This document shows positions 17,114 through 25,369 of a DNA stretch of 64,000 nt, one piece after another. Under the pieces are notes generated by a model, which saw nothing but the letters and a program-made list of their open reading frames with translations, was not told the DNA's origin and made no database searches. Position numbers and translations under genes: made by a program. Source of the DNA: Runella defluvii (GTDB lineage Bacteria; Bacteroidota; Bacteroidia; Cytophagales; Spirosomataceae); the NCBI RefSeq assembly GCF_014195535.1, contig NZ_JACIBY010000004.1, positions 221,846-285,845 of the forward strand, given 5' to 3'. Within the stretch, counting starts at the first letter, position 1; every line of letters begins with the position of its first letter.

Positions 17114-17497
17114 ATGGAATCGAAAAGACAACAAAAAGTGGCGCGTCAAATCCAAAAAGATTTGAGCGATATATTTCAAAAAGAAGGCCGTTCGTGGTTT
17201 GACAATGCCTTTATTACAGTGACCGTCGTGCGTATGTCGCCTGATTTGAGTGTTGCAAGGGTGTATTTGAGTTTTTTGGCTGCCAAAAACAAAGGATTAT
17301 TGCTCGAACAAATCCAAGAACGCCACAAATCCATTCGTCAGCTGTTAGGAACGAAAATTCGCCACCAACTTCGCATTGTACCTGAGTTACACTATTACCT
17401 GGATGACACTGCCGAGTATGCTGCCAAGATGGACTCACTCTTTGCGGGACTGACTATTCCACCGCCTGTTGATGGCGAAACACCTGACAACGAATAA
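17114..17497 (+). CDS. rbfA: 30S ribosome-binding factor RbfA
   Basis: A 127-residue RbfA from the ATG at 17114, where the conserved start MESKRQQKVARQIQKDLSDI begins; an in-frame ATG at 17084 would add ten unlike residues (MESTFHRPIC). The KH-like fold region includes ITVTVVRMSPDLSVARVYLSF and the C-terminal LHYYLDDTAEYAAKMDSLF. RbfA assists maturation of the 16S rRNA 5' end and 30S assembly, especially in the cold. It starts a short plus-strand run with pheA and csaA. The tail after residue 115 is Pro/Asp-rich and variable. Confidence 0.93.
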   Translation: MESKRQQKVARQIQKDLSDIFQKEGRSWFDNAFITVTVVRMSPDLSVARVYLSFLAAKNKGLLLEQIQERHKSIRQLLGTKIRHQLRIVPELHYYLDDTAEYAAKMDSLFAGLTIPPPVDGETPDNE

Positions 17498-17566
17498 TAT
17501 ACTATTTGTGTTGGCCGCTCTTCACTGACCACTAACCGCTGTTTTGTTTTTTAACCCAACCAAAAA

Positions 17567-18640
17567 ATGACTTTAGAAGACATCCGTCGAGAAATTGATG
17601 CCATTGATGATCAATTACTTATTCTCCTCAATCAACGAATGCAGTGGGTGCATAAGGTAGGAGAATTAAAACGAGCTACTAAGACGGTGATTTATCGCCC
17701 CGAACGCGAAAAATCAATTTTGGATAGGCTTAACAAACAAAACAAAGGGATGCTGACGCCCGAGGCAATCGAGGCGATTTATCTGGAGATTTTTGCCACG
17801 GCTAGAAATATTGAATTGCCCGAACGAATTGCCTATTTGGGACCCGAAGGAAGCTTTACCCACCAAGCGGCCGAAAGTCGTTTTGGTGGAATGAGTGAGT
17901 ACATGACCCTTCCAACGATTAAATCGGTGTTTGAGGCTGTGGATACAGGGCGGGCAAAGTTTGGGGTAATTCCCATCGAAAATAACCAAGAAGGGATTGT
18001 GTATGAGACGGTTGATTTGCTCAATGAAACCAATATTAGTATAGCTGCTGAGCTCAAAATTCCTGTGCATTTTGCCCTTGCCACAGAATGCGAAAATCCT
18101 TCTAAAATCAAGCGTATTTACTCAAAAGACATTGCTTTTCGCCAGTGTCGTGGGTTTTTAAACAAGTATTTTGAACAAACGCAGCCCGAAGAAATTCAGG
18201 TAGAATCGACATCGAAAGCGGCTAAATTGGCTTCCGAAGACCCCGAAAGCGCGGCTATTTGCTCCGTGATTGCGGCACGTTTGTTTAGTTTACCTGTACT
18301 TTTTGATAACATCGAAGATAACAGTAACAACCGCACTCGCTTTTTTATTTTGGCCAAAGATTTTATCAATCAGCCGAGTGAAAATGATAAAACGACAATC
18401 ATTGCACGTTTGCCTGATACCGAGAAACCTGGGGTGTTGGCGGGCTTTCTTCAAGATTTTAAACGAGCGAATATCAACTTAACCAAAATCGAAAGCCGCC
18501 CCTACAAAGGAAGCGAGGATTTTAATTTTTGGTTTTTTATTGAATTAGAAGGGTATTTCAAGGACGAGAATGTACAGAAAGTGTTTAAAAAACACCGCAG
18601 TTATATCAAATTACTTGGTAGCTACGTTAAGAACACGTAA
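17567..18640 (+). CDS. pheA: Bifunctional chorismate mutase/prephenate dehydratase (P-protein)
   Basis: A 357-residue fusion that makes phenylpyruvate from chorismate in phenylalanine synthesis. An AroQ chorismate-mutase helix bundle fills residues 1-85 (RREIDAIDDQLLILLNQRM), the prephenate dehydratase domain follows from YLGPEGSFTHQAA, with the catalytic TRF motif at residues 257-259, and a C-terminal ACT domain (SRPYKGSEDFNFWFF) includes the ESRP segment typical of phenylalanine feedback sites. The order CM-PDT-ACT is the usual P-protein. csaA follows after 12 bases and is likely co-transcribed. Confidence 0.96.
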   Translation: MTLEDIRREIDAIDDQLLILLNQRMQWVHKVGELKRATKTVIYRPEREKSILDRLNKQNKGMLTPEAIEAIYLEIFATARNIELPERIAYLGPEGSFTHQAAESRFGGMSEYMTLPTIKSVFEAVDTGRAKFGVIPIENNQEGIVYETVDLLNETNISIAAELKIPVHFALATECENPSKIKRIYSKDIAFRQCRGFLNKYFEQTQPEEIQVESTSKAAKLASEDPESAAICSVIAARLFSLPVLFDNIEDNSNNRTRFFILAKDFINQPSENDKTTIIARLPDTEKPGVLAGFLQDFKRANINLTKIESRPYKGSEDFNFWFFIELEGYFKDENVQKVFKKHRSYIKLLGSYVKNT

Positions 18641-18652
18641 AAAATAGCGACA

Positions 18653-18988
18653 ATGGATATTTCGTGGCAAGAGTTTGAAAAAGTGGAACTTCGCGCAGGA
18701 ACAATTGTGCAGGTGGAAGACTTTCAAAAAGCGCGGAAACCAGCCTACAAAATTTGGGTTGATTTAGGAGTCGAAATCGGGACAAAGCGCAGTTCGGCGC
18801 AGGTAACGAAGCTTTATTCAAAAGAAGAACTGCTAGGTCGCCAAGTGATTTGTGTGACCAACTTTCCCCCAAAACAAGTGGCCGATTTTATGTCGGAAGT
18901 ACTCGTGACGGGATTTGTGCTGCCCGATGGCGAAGTGGTGCTGTCTCAGCCCGAGCGCCCCGTCCCCAATGGAGCCCGTTTGGCCTAA
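18653..18988 (+). CDS. csaA: CsaA-like tRNA-binding domain protein
   Basis: A 111-residue stand-alone tRNA-binding (OB-fold) domain protein. VELRAGTIVQVEDF opens the fold, and KRSSAQVTKLY and GRQVICVTNFPPKQV are the conserved dimer and basic surface. The family is described as an export-related chaperone in Bacillus and binds tRNA in vitro; its physiological role in Bacteroidota is not settled. It is 12 bases after pheA. The remnant of a hexosaminidase gene begins 16 bases downstream. Confidence 0.93.
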   Translation: MDISWQEFEKVELRAGTIVQVEDFQKARKPAYKIWVDLGVEIGTKRSSAQVTKLYSKEELLGRQVICVTNFPPKQVADFMSEVLVTGFVLPDGEVVLSQPERPVPNGARLA

Positions 18989-19004
18989 TTCAAGAACGAA
19001 AAAG

Positions 19005-19487
19005 GTGAAAAAAGTTTGCTTGTATCTGTGGTTAAGCGTAGCAAGTTGGGGGGCAGCCTTGGCGCAGTCAACCTACCCGATTGTTCCCAAACCAGCGCAT
19101 TTAGTGCCTAAAAATGGCCATTTTATTTTCCCCAAAACTTTGCTGATTGCCGTCACTAGCACCGACCCGCACTTGCGCCACTTCGCAGAAGAGTTTGCGC
19201 AAACCATTGGGCTGGTGTCGGGGCATGATACGCGCGTGTTTGCGGGCAATTTTCGCGTCAAAGAAGGCATCAATCTTGTACCAGGCAAAGACCTGAAATT
19301 AGGCCATAAAGGCTACTTTTTGGATATTTCACCCCAGCGTATCGTCATTACAGCCGAGCAGCCGCAAGGATTTGCTGCGGGTATCCACGCCCTGAAGCAA
19401 CTCATGCCACAGGCCATTATGGGTGCCCAGCGCGTACAAGGAGTTGACTGGAAAATACCCTGTTGTTACATCGAAGACCAACCTTAA
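19005..19487 (+). pseudogene. N-terminal fragment of a GH20 beta-N-acetylhexosaminidase
   Basis: From the GTG at 19005 the frame encodes 160 residues: a signal peptide (LYLWLSVASWGAALAQ) followed by the GH20b domain found before hexosaminidase barrels (YPIVPKPAHLVPKNGHFIF, then GYFLDISPQRIVITAEQPQG and FAAGIHALKQLMPQ). It stops right after CCYIEDQP, exactly where the family continues with RFxYRG and the catalytic TIM barrel, which is absent from the window. I call it a 3'-deleted gene; a functional short secreted protein is less likely. It may still be transcribed with pheA-csaA. Confidence 0.8.
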
Positions 19488-19526
19488 TTTAACCCAAAAT
19501 AACGCGTGCTTTTGCACCTAACTGCC

Positions 19527-20960
19527 ATGCTACAAAAACAGCCATTTGTCACCTGTTTTCGCCTTTCAAAGTCGTTGCTTTTTTTACCCGTAGTTTGTTT
19601 TTTAGTATTAACGGGGTGTCAGCCATCCACCACCACGCAGCCCAAAGCACCTACTGAATCGTATAAACACACGAACATGGATATTCAGAGTGAAAAACAT
19701 AGATCGACGGTTCACGTTCCCATCGAATTGTCGATTGCCGAACTGACGCGCCACCTCAATACACAAGTGCAAGGTTTGATTTATGAAGATAACGACCGCC
19801 AAGAAGGGTTTAAAATAAAAGTGTGGAAACGGGCGCTCATCGTAGCGGAAGCCCGTGATTCGCTATTGTACTATACTGTTCCGCTGAAAATTTGGGGAGA
19901 AAAATCGTACCAAGTTTTAGGAATTACGGGTGCACAAGCGACCGAATTTCAAATCAATCTCAAATTTATGACGCGTTTTGGCGTTGACCCCGACTGGAAA
20001 GTACGTTCTCAGACGGTATCTGCGGGGTTTGATTGGGTAACCAAGCCGAGTATCAAAGTGGCTAACATCGAAATCCCAATTACGGGCATCATCAGCCGTA
20101 AAATTTCCGAAAACCTTGAGACATTTTCCAAGGCCATTGATAAAAACATCCAAGAGAGCATCGAAGTAAAACCATACGTAGTGCAGGCATGGAACCTCAT
20201 CAGAGAGCCGCGCCAATTGTCGGAAGAATACCGTACTTGGCTGGTTGTTACTCCGACGGACATTTTAATGACACCGTTTCAAGTTGATAAAGGAAAAATT
20301 AGCACAAGTATCGGCATCAGGGGCTTTACCCAAACCCTTACGGGGGAAAAGCCAACCATCAAACCTGCGACCGAAATTCCTAATTTGATGATTGTGAAAG
20401 ATATTCCCAAAGGCTTTCAGATTGGGTTAATTGGGGTGGTTCCTTACGAGGAAGCGTCGAAGCTGGCAGCCACGCAATTTGTAGGAAAACGGTTTGATTT
20501 TAAAGAAGGAAAATACAAAATTGAGGTGACGAGTGTTGATATTTATGGTCAGAACGATAAGCTGATTATCAAATCGGGGGTGAAAGGAAGTATCAATGGC
20601 GTCATTTATTTAAAAGGGATTCCGCATTATGATGCAGCGTCACGAACGTTATCGTTAAAAAATGTTGATTATGATTTAGACACCAAGAATGTGTTATTGA
20701 AAACGGCCAACTGGCTCTTACAAGGAAAATTTGCCAAACAGATAGAACAGCAGTTTGTGTTTTCGGTAGGTGATCAGGTGGATGAAGCGCAAAAAGCTAT
20801 TCGCCAACAGCTTACCAATCGGAAAGTGGCCAAAGGAGTTGCATTTGGAGGGCGATTAGACCGTCTCGACCCTGATCAAGTCTATCTAACACCGACCTCT
20901 TTGGTGGCATTAATTGTGGCAAAAGGACAGATTGATGTCAAAATAGACGGCTTATTGTAG
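19527..20960 (+). CDS. DUF4403 family lipoprotein
   Basis: A 477-residue envelope protein from the ATG at 19527 (an upstream GTG at 19506 adds seven unlikely residues). The lipobox LTGC at residues 28-31 predicts a lipid-anchored cysteine. The rest is a long beta-rich domain of the DUF4403 type (STVHVPIELSIAELTRHLNTQ near the start; repeated elements resembling lipid-binding BPI/TULIP-like proteins). The function is unknown; in other Bacteroidota such proteins are envelope-located. It begins 39 bases after the hexosaminidase fragment, and rnpB follows with its own promoter. Confidence 0.85.
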   Translation: MLQKQPFVTCFRLSKSLLFLPVVCFLVLTGCQPSTTTQPKAPTESYKHTNMDIQSEKHRSTVHVPIELSIAELTRHLNTQVQGLIYEDNDRQEGFKIKVWKRALIVAEARDSLLYYTVPLKIWGEKSYQVLGITGAQATEFQINLKFMTRFGVDPDWKVRSQTVSAGFDWVTKPSIKVANIEIPITGIISRKISENLETFSKAIDKNIQESIEVKPYVVQAWNLIREPRQLSEEYRTWLVVTPTDILMTPFQVDKGKISTSIGIRGFTQTLTGEKPTIKPATEIPNLMIVKDIPKGFQIGLIGVVPYEEASKLAATQFVGKRFDFKEGKYKIEVTSVDIYGQNDKLIIKSGVKGSINGVIYLKGIPHYDAASRTLSLKNVDYDLDTKNVLLKTANWLLQGKFAKQIEQQFVFSVGDQVDEAQKAIRQQLTNRKVAKGVAFGGRLDRLDPDQVYLTPTSLVALIVAKGQIDVKIDGLL

Positions 20961-21035
20961 GGTAAAAAGCGCCCCTATTCATGGTATTTACGATTTTTTT
21001 CTTTTTATTTGATTTTTAAAGAGGCGAACTCTTTA

Positions 21036-21043
21036 TAGCTTTG
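21036..21043 (+). promoter_or_regulatory. -7 promoter element of rnpB
   Basis: TAGCTTTG matches the TAnnTTTG consensus. The expected start about 5-7 bases downstream (near 21049) coincides with the first paired bases of the RNase P RNA P1 helix. No correctly spaced TTG was found. Confidence 0.6.
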
Positions 21044-21047
21044 TACC

Positions 21048-21466
21048 CGATAGCGTTATCGAGGCCGTCTTATCGTTCTGCTCTCGCTTAGGTTGAAAGC
21101 AGGAAGGAAAGTCCGGACAGCGCAGAGTACCGTACTTCCTAACGGGAAGGCAAATAGTTGGCGACGGCTATTTGACAGCAAGTGCAACAGAAAATAAACT
21201 ACCGTTTCTGAATAAGAAATGGAAAAGGTGAAAAGGTGGAGTAAAAGCCCACCGCTCGGCTGGCGACAGACGGGGCACGGTAAACCTTACGGGCTGAAAG
21301 ACCAAATAAGTGTCGATTTTAGAGCTACTCGTTCTAATTCTCTTCGGAGGTGTCGGCATGGGTAGGTTGATAGATTTCAACGGCAACGTTGAAGCCAGAT
21401 AAATGATAAGATTGTCAAGTTAAATTGATAAACAGAATCCGGCTTATAGGCCCGATTACGCTATTA
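21048..21466 (+). ncRNA. rnpB: RNase P RNA (class A)
   Basis: The RNA that cleaves 5' leaders from pre-tRNAs. The universally conserved core AGGAAAGTCCGGACA is at about 21101-21115, and the 3' consensus ACAGAATCCGGCTTATAGGCC is at about 21432-21452. The ends form helix P1: TAGCGTTATC at 21051-21060 pairs with GATTACGCTA at 21454-21463, with one mismatch. The length of about 420 fits class A RNAs with the usual peripheral stems. A short A-run follows. It lies between the DUF4403 lipoprotein and the OmpA gene. End positions are accurate only to a few bases. Confidence 0.95.
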
Positions 21467-21515
21467 AAAAAAAAGTTTTGTAATACTATTTTGCAGTAAA
21501 CAACACTCATTGCCC

Positions 21516-23084
21516 ATGAAAAAAATTAATTTACTGTCCACTCTATTTTTGTTATCGTTGGCTGTAGCAAAGACCAATGCGCAGTCGCCTAGCCCTAAAA
21601 GCGCGGGCTACGAAGGTCCAAACAAGTTAAATACATGGGCACTTACAATTACCCCGGCTCTTACCCAATTTTATGGGGATCTTCGTCAGTATGATTTTAA
21701 ACTCGGCCCCGAAGAACATTTGACGGGTGGCCTTGGGCTTGCACTCCACAAGCAAGTAACGCCTATTTTTGGCGCTAGTCTCAATTTTTGGACTGGCAAC
21801 CTGAATGGTTCAAAAGAGCGTATTTACAATGCCCATTTTGAAAGCAAAGGGTTTTTACAAACCACAATCAACGCCCACGCAAACCTCAAGCCGATTTTGT
21901 TTGGATACAATAAGCTGAAACGCTGGAAGTGGGATGTGTATGCTGGGTATGGCTACATGTGGTTCAACTCGCGGGTGTATCGCTTAGGTACTGGCAAATC
22001 CGTTGAATTGATTCGTACCAATACCAACCGAAGCTCTAAAACAGCAGGTGAGTGGGAACGCGACGGTTCGACTTATACCCGTGAAATTGTTTTCCCAATC
22101 GGTTCGGCCATTCATTTTGAAGCATCTCCTCGAATCGACATTGGGTTAGACTTTACCCTCAATCACGTAAATACGGAGAAATTAGACGTAACTTACGGTG
22201 GCGGTGGTTCAGAACAATATCCTCGTCAAGATATTTGGTTGTTTAGAAAAGGCGACTCAAAATTAGACAAGTGGGGAAGCGTTGGCCTCTCTCTAACGTA
22301 TAAAATAGGCAAGAATGCTGTGATGGCGAAAAAAGATGCCAAAGGAAACTGGGTGCATGACCCTGCCAAAGGCCGCTACCACTTGCGCTACACCAACCCA
22401 TTGGATTTGATTGCGCCGCCGTATAATCCTACCATGAACGACGCGGACTCGATTGCTAAAGCAAATATGCCTAAGCCAGTTGATCCACGCTTGTTTACCG
22501 ATACAGATGGTGATGGTGTCGCTGACTTGTTTGATAAAGAACCGAATACACCAGCCAACAGCATCGTGTCTGGAGGTGGGGTTGCGATGGATTTGGAAAA
22601 ATACGTGAAAGACATCATTGCGAAAAATTTGCCTAAAGAAGAGTGCGAAGCGATGTTTGGTAATATTGAGTTTGATACTGATAAAGCCATCATCAAAGAC
22701 CCTTCTCAGCAAATCTTGAAGCAAGTGATTGACCTCTTGAACGTGCGTCCAAACTGCCGCGCGGTGATTGTAGGCCATACCGATGCCCGTGCGTCTGATA
22801 ATTATAACTTCCAGTTGTCGAAGCGTCGGGTGGAAGCTGCTAAACGTTATTTGATTCGTAACGGTATGCAAGACCCAAGCCGCGTATTGGTAGAATACTA
22901 CGGAGAGTTACGCCCAGTGTCAGATAATAAGTCAGTGGAAGGAATGAGCCGTAACCGTCGGGTAGAGATTCGTATTTTGCCAATGAACTCCATTCGTTCT
23001 TCTTATCCTGCAGGTTTCCGTACGGGTAAAAAGAAAGATCAAGAGCCTGGTAAAGTAGCCAAAGAGCCTAGAAAGAAGAAATAA
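21516..23084 (+). CDS. OmpA-family outer membrane protein
   Basis: A 522-residue outer-membrane protein from the ATG at 21516 (an upstream TTG would add two residues). Signal peptide to about AKTNAQ, then an N-terminal barrel-like region of roughly 270 residues, a thrombospondin-type-3 calcium motif DTDGDGVADLFDKEPNTPAN, and a C-terminal OmpA/peptidoglycan-binding domain (NIEFDTDKAIIKDPSQQ, VGHTDARASDNYN, LSKRRVEAAKRYLI, MSRNRRVEIRIL). It should tether the outer membrane to peptidoglycan. The last 25 residues are Lys-rich. A strong terminator follows, so it is probably a single-gene transcript. Confidence 0.92.
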   Translation: MKKINLLSTLFLLSLAVAKTNAQSPSPKSAGYEGPNKLNTWALTITPALTQFYGDLRQYDFKLGPEEHLTGGLGLALHKQVTPIFGASLNFWTGNLNGSKERIYNAHFESKGFLQTTINAHANLKPILFGYNKLKRWKWDVYAGYGYMWFNSRVYRLGTGKSVELIRTNTNRSSKTAGEWERDGSTYTREIVFPIGSAIHFEASPRIDIGLDFTLNHVNTEKLDVTYGGGGSEQYPRQDIWLFRKGDSKLDKWGSVGLSLTYKIGKNAVMAKKDAKGNWVHDPAKGRYHLRYTNPLDLIAPPYNPTMNDADSIAKANMPKPVDPRLFTDTDGDGVADLFDKEPNTPANSIVSGGGVAMDLEKYVKDIIAKNLPKEECEAMFGNIEFDTDKAIIKDPSQQILKQVIDLLNVRPNCRAVIVGHTDARASDNYNFQLSKRRVEAAKRYLIRNGMQDPSRVLVEYYGELRPVSDNKSVEGMSRNRRVEIRILPMNSIRSSYPAGFRTGKKKDQEPGKVAKEPRKKK

Positions 23085-23112
23085 TCGGTAACGATTCTTA
23101 TAAAAATAACGG

Positions 23113-23151
23113 ATGGGCATTGCTTTTGAAGCAATGCCCATTTTGTTTTTT
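23113..23151 (+). terminator. Terminator of the OmpA gene
   Basis: ATGGGCATTGC (23113-23123) pairs perfectly with GCAATGCCCAT (23131-23141) around a 7-base loop, followed by a T-rich run to 23151. The TTG of the rpsP promoter lies inside that T-run, so terminator and next promoter overlap. Confidence 0.85.
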
Positions 23152-23172
23152 AAGGAAAATCGCATACTTTTG
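23143..23172 (+). promoter_or_regulatory. Promoter of rpsP
   Basis: TTG at 23143-23145 and TACTTTTG at 23165-23172 are exactly 19 bases apart, a full Bacteroidota promoter. The transcript would begin near 23178, leaving a leader of about 50 bases before the rpsP ATG at 23229. Confidence 0.75.
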
Positions 23173-23228
23173 CGCCCACGTTACACACGAAGGACGTGTT
23201 CCTTCATATAGTAAACTGAACAAAAACA

Positions 23229-23747
23229 ATGGTAAGAATTCGTTTAGCGCGTCGCGGACGCAAAAAAGGAGCAATGTACGACATCGTCGTAGCAGATGCT
23301 AAAGCACCACGTGATGGTCGTTTCATTGAAAAATTGGGTACGTACAACCCAATTGCTAACCCTGCAAAAGTTGTTTTGAACGTTGATAAGGCGGTAAAAT
23401 GGCTTTTAAACGGTGCTCAACCTACAGATACAACTCGCGCGCTTTTGAGCCACGAAGGTGTAATGTTGCGTAAGCACTTGCAAGTAGGGGTAAGAAAAGG
23501 GGCAATCACTCAAGAAGTTGCTGATGCTCGTTTTGAAGCTTGGAAACAAGAAAAAGCTTCACGTAATGATGCCAAATCTGACGGCTTGACTCAAAAACAA
23601 GCAGACGAGAAATTGGCAAAACTAGATGCAGAACGCAAAGTGAATGAAGCACGTGCGGCCGCTATTGCAAAGAAAAACGCAGTGGCAGTAGCAGAAGTTG
23701 AGGCAGCAGCCGAAGAGGCAGCCCCAGCCGAAGGAGCAGCTGAATAA
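23229..23747 (+). CDS. rpsP: 30S ribosomal protein S16, long C-terminal form
   Basis: A 172-residue S16. The conserved core is at the N-terminus: [36 protein letters not shown] and [14 protein letters not shown]16 is about 80-90 residues in Escherichia coli; here another 85 or so follow, rich in Ala, Glu and Lys (ending [12 protein letters not shown]), a helical or disordered tail common in Bacteroidota homologues. It is the first gene of rpsP-rimM-trmD, with a full promoter just upstream. A hairpin between rpsP and rimM may reduce downstream transcription. Confidence 0.96.
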   Translation: MVRIRLARRGRKKGAMYDIVVADAKAPRDGRFIEKLGTYNPIANPAKVVLNVDKAVKWLLNGAQPTDTTRALLSHEGVMLRKHLQVGVRKGAITQEVADARFEAWKQEKASRNDAKSDGLTQKQADEKLAKLDAERKVNEARAAAIAKKNAVAVAEVEAAAEEAAPAEGAAE

Positions 23748-23762
23748 TTTTCTCTTTTTACA

Positions 23763-23803
23763 AATGGTATGGGTCTATTCGTTTAGCCCCATACCATTTT
23801 TTG
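23763..23803 (+). terminator. Hairpin between rpsP and rimM (terminator or attenuator)
   Basis: ATGGTATGGG (23764-23773) pairs with CCCATACCAT (23788-23797), followed by T-runs to 23809. It looks like an intrinsic terminator but lies inside a classical operon, so partial read-through that makes more S16 than RimM/TrmD is a reasonable reading. Confidence 0.75.
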
Positions 23804-23816
23804 TTTTTTAGACATC

Positions 23817-24389
23817 ATGCAGCACAACGATTGTTTTCAACTAGGGCACGTCACTCGTACCCATGGGACGAAGGGGGAGGTGGTTATCTTCTTAGACGTT
23901 GACTTTCCTGACGACTACGAGCAGATGGAGTCTGTCTTTGTCGAAATAAAAGGACAGTTAATTCCTTACTTTATCCAACAAATCAACATTCAACGGGGAA
24001 ATAAAGCCATCGTGAAGTTTGAAGATATTCATTCCATCGAACAGGCTACTCCGCTGATTAATTGCCCACTATTCTTGCCAGAAGATACCCTTGATGAGCT
24101 GGATGGGTCGAAGTTTTACTACCACGAAATTGTTGGTTTTAGAATTATAGACGCTACTTTGGGCGCCTTAGGCTTGGTGACAACTGTCTATACCATGGCT
24201 ACCCAAGACCTGATTGCGATGGAGTATCAGGGACAAGAAGTGCTCATTCCCGTCAATGATGACATTATCAAAGGCGTAAATCGCCAAGAAAAAGTGATGA
24301 ATGTGAGCCTTCCCGAGGGTTTGGTGGATGTTTATACCGAAGGAACGAACGCCGTCGCTGATGACGATGATAGTGAAATAGAAGATTAG
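23817..24389 (+). CDS. rimM: Ribosome maturation factor RimM
   Basis: A 190-residue RimM. The N-terminal beta-barrel starts [19 protein letters not shown], and the C-terminal PRC-barrel domain includes [14 protein letters not shown] and [17 protein letters not shown]. RimM binds S19 in the 30S head and helps late 16S processing. It lies between rpsP and trmD, its standard neighbours. The acidic tail ([12 protein letters not shown]) is lineage-specific. Confidence 0.94.
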   Translation: MQHNDCFQLGHVTRTHGTKGEVVIFLDVDFPDDYEQMESVFVEIKGQLIPYFIQQINIQRGNKAIVKFEDIHSIEQATPLINCPLFLPEDTLDELDGSKFYYHEIVGFRIIDATLGALGLVTTVYTMATQDLIAMEYQGQEVLIPVNDDIIKGVNRQEKVMNVSLPEGLVDVYTEGTNAVADDDDSEIED

Positions 24390-24420
24390 TCGCCTACTAA
24401 AAGTTGTAAGAAATATACCT

Positions 24421-25095
24421 ATGCGCATTGACATCATCACTTGTTTGCCTCGTTTGTTAGACAGTTTTTTTGAACACTCTATTTTGAAACGTGCCCAAGA
24501 GGGTGGGCATGTAGAGGTGGTTGTGCACGACCTGCGTGACTATAGTCTTAACAAACAACGCCAAGTGGATGATTATGCGTTTGGAGGTGGCGCTGGAATG
24601 GTGCTCACCATCGAGCCCATTGCGCGCTGTATTCGAAAACTTCAGAGCGAACGCACCTACGATGAGGTGATTTACGTAACGCCAGATGGCGAGCGCCTCA
24701 ACCAAAAAACATCAAACCGACTGTCGCTTACCGAAAATCTAATCATTCTTTGTGGGCACTACAAAGGGGTAGATGAGCGGGTGAGAACGCATTTTATTAC
24801 CAAAGAAATTAGCATTGGAGATTATGTACTGTCGGGTGGCGAGTTGGCTGCCTGTGTCATTGCTGATTCAATTATTCGCCTTATTCCAGGGGTTTTAAAC
24901 GACGAAACCTCCGCCCTTACCGATTCTTTTCAAGATAATTTATTGGCGCCCCCTGTTTATACGCGCCCTGCCGATTTTGAAGGCTGGAAAGTTCCCGACA
25001 TTCTACTTTCGGGCCACGAAGCCAAAATCTCTGATTGGCGCTTTCAGCAATCGTTGGAACGCACTCAAGCGCGGCGCCCCGACCTTCTGCCTTAA
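24421..25095 (+). CDS. trmD: tRNA (guanine-N1-)-methyltransferase TrmD
   Basis: A 224-residue SPOUT methyltransferase that makes m1G37 in tRNA and prevents +1 frameshifting. Conserved features: [20 protein letters not shown], the [13 protein letters not shown] loop, the SAM-binding trefoil knot with [15 protein letters not shown] and [16 protein letters not shown], and the catalytic-domain end [20 protein letters not shown]. It is the third gene of rpsP-rimM-trmD; rplS does not follow here. Confidence 0.96.
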   Translation: MRIDIITCLPRLLDSFFEHSILKRAQEGGHVEVVVHDLRDYSLNKQRQVDDYAFGGGAGMVLTIEPIARCIRKLQSERTYDEVIYVTPDGERLNQKTSNRLSLTENLIILCGHYKGVDERVRTHFITKEISIGDYVLSGGELAACVIADSIIRLIPGVLNDETSALTDSFQDNLLAPPVYTRPADFEGWKVPDILLSGHEAKISDWRFQQSLERTQARRPDLLP

Positions 25096-25369
25096 ATAAA
25101 TGGCACAAAATTTGTGGACTGTACCTGTACATTCTATTTTGATACTTATACTTTTGGTGAAAATAAAGTATAATATATAACTTCTTGTATTTGAGGGTGT
25201 TGCCTCTGTCTTTCTCTTTTTGGTATAGTTTTTGTCCTAAAAATAGGGACGTTAAAGTGGTATAATGCCACCTGAAAGAAAACCATTTTTTTAGAAAAAT
25301 TTTCTTTTGGTTGCTGTTATATAGCTTCATCGTGAGTGCTTTGTTTAACAGTACTTACTCTACTCTATT
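25096..25369. other. Leader region of the adhesin genes
   Basis: No gene. A -7-like TACTTTTG is at 25149-25156, about 215 bases before the adhesin ATG, without a TTG at the right spacing. Two small hairpins follow (about GTCCTA/TAGGGAC at 25232-25248 and GTGG/CCAC at 25257-25271). If transcription starts at 25160, the leader would be unusually long, so regulation at the RNA level is possible. Confidence 0.35.

Noticed and set aside
22293..22871. Minus-strand ORF opposite the OmpA gene
   Set aside because: It mirrors the OmpA coding sequence; composition is His/Ile/Arg-biased as expected for an antisense frame.
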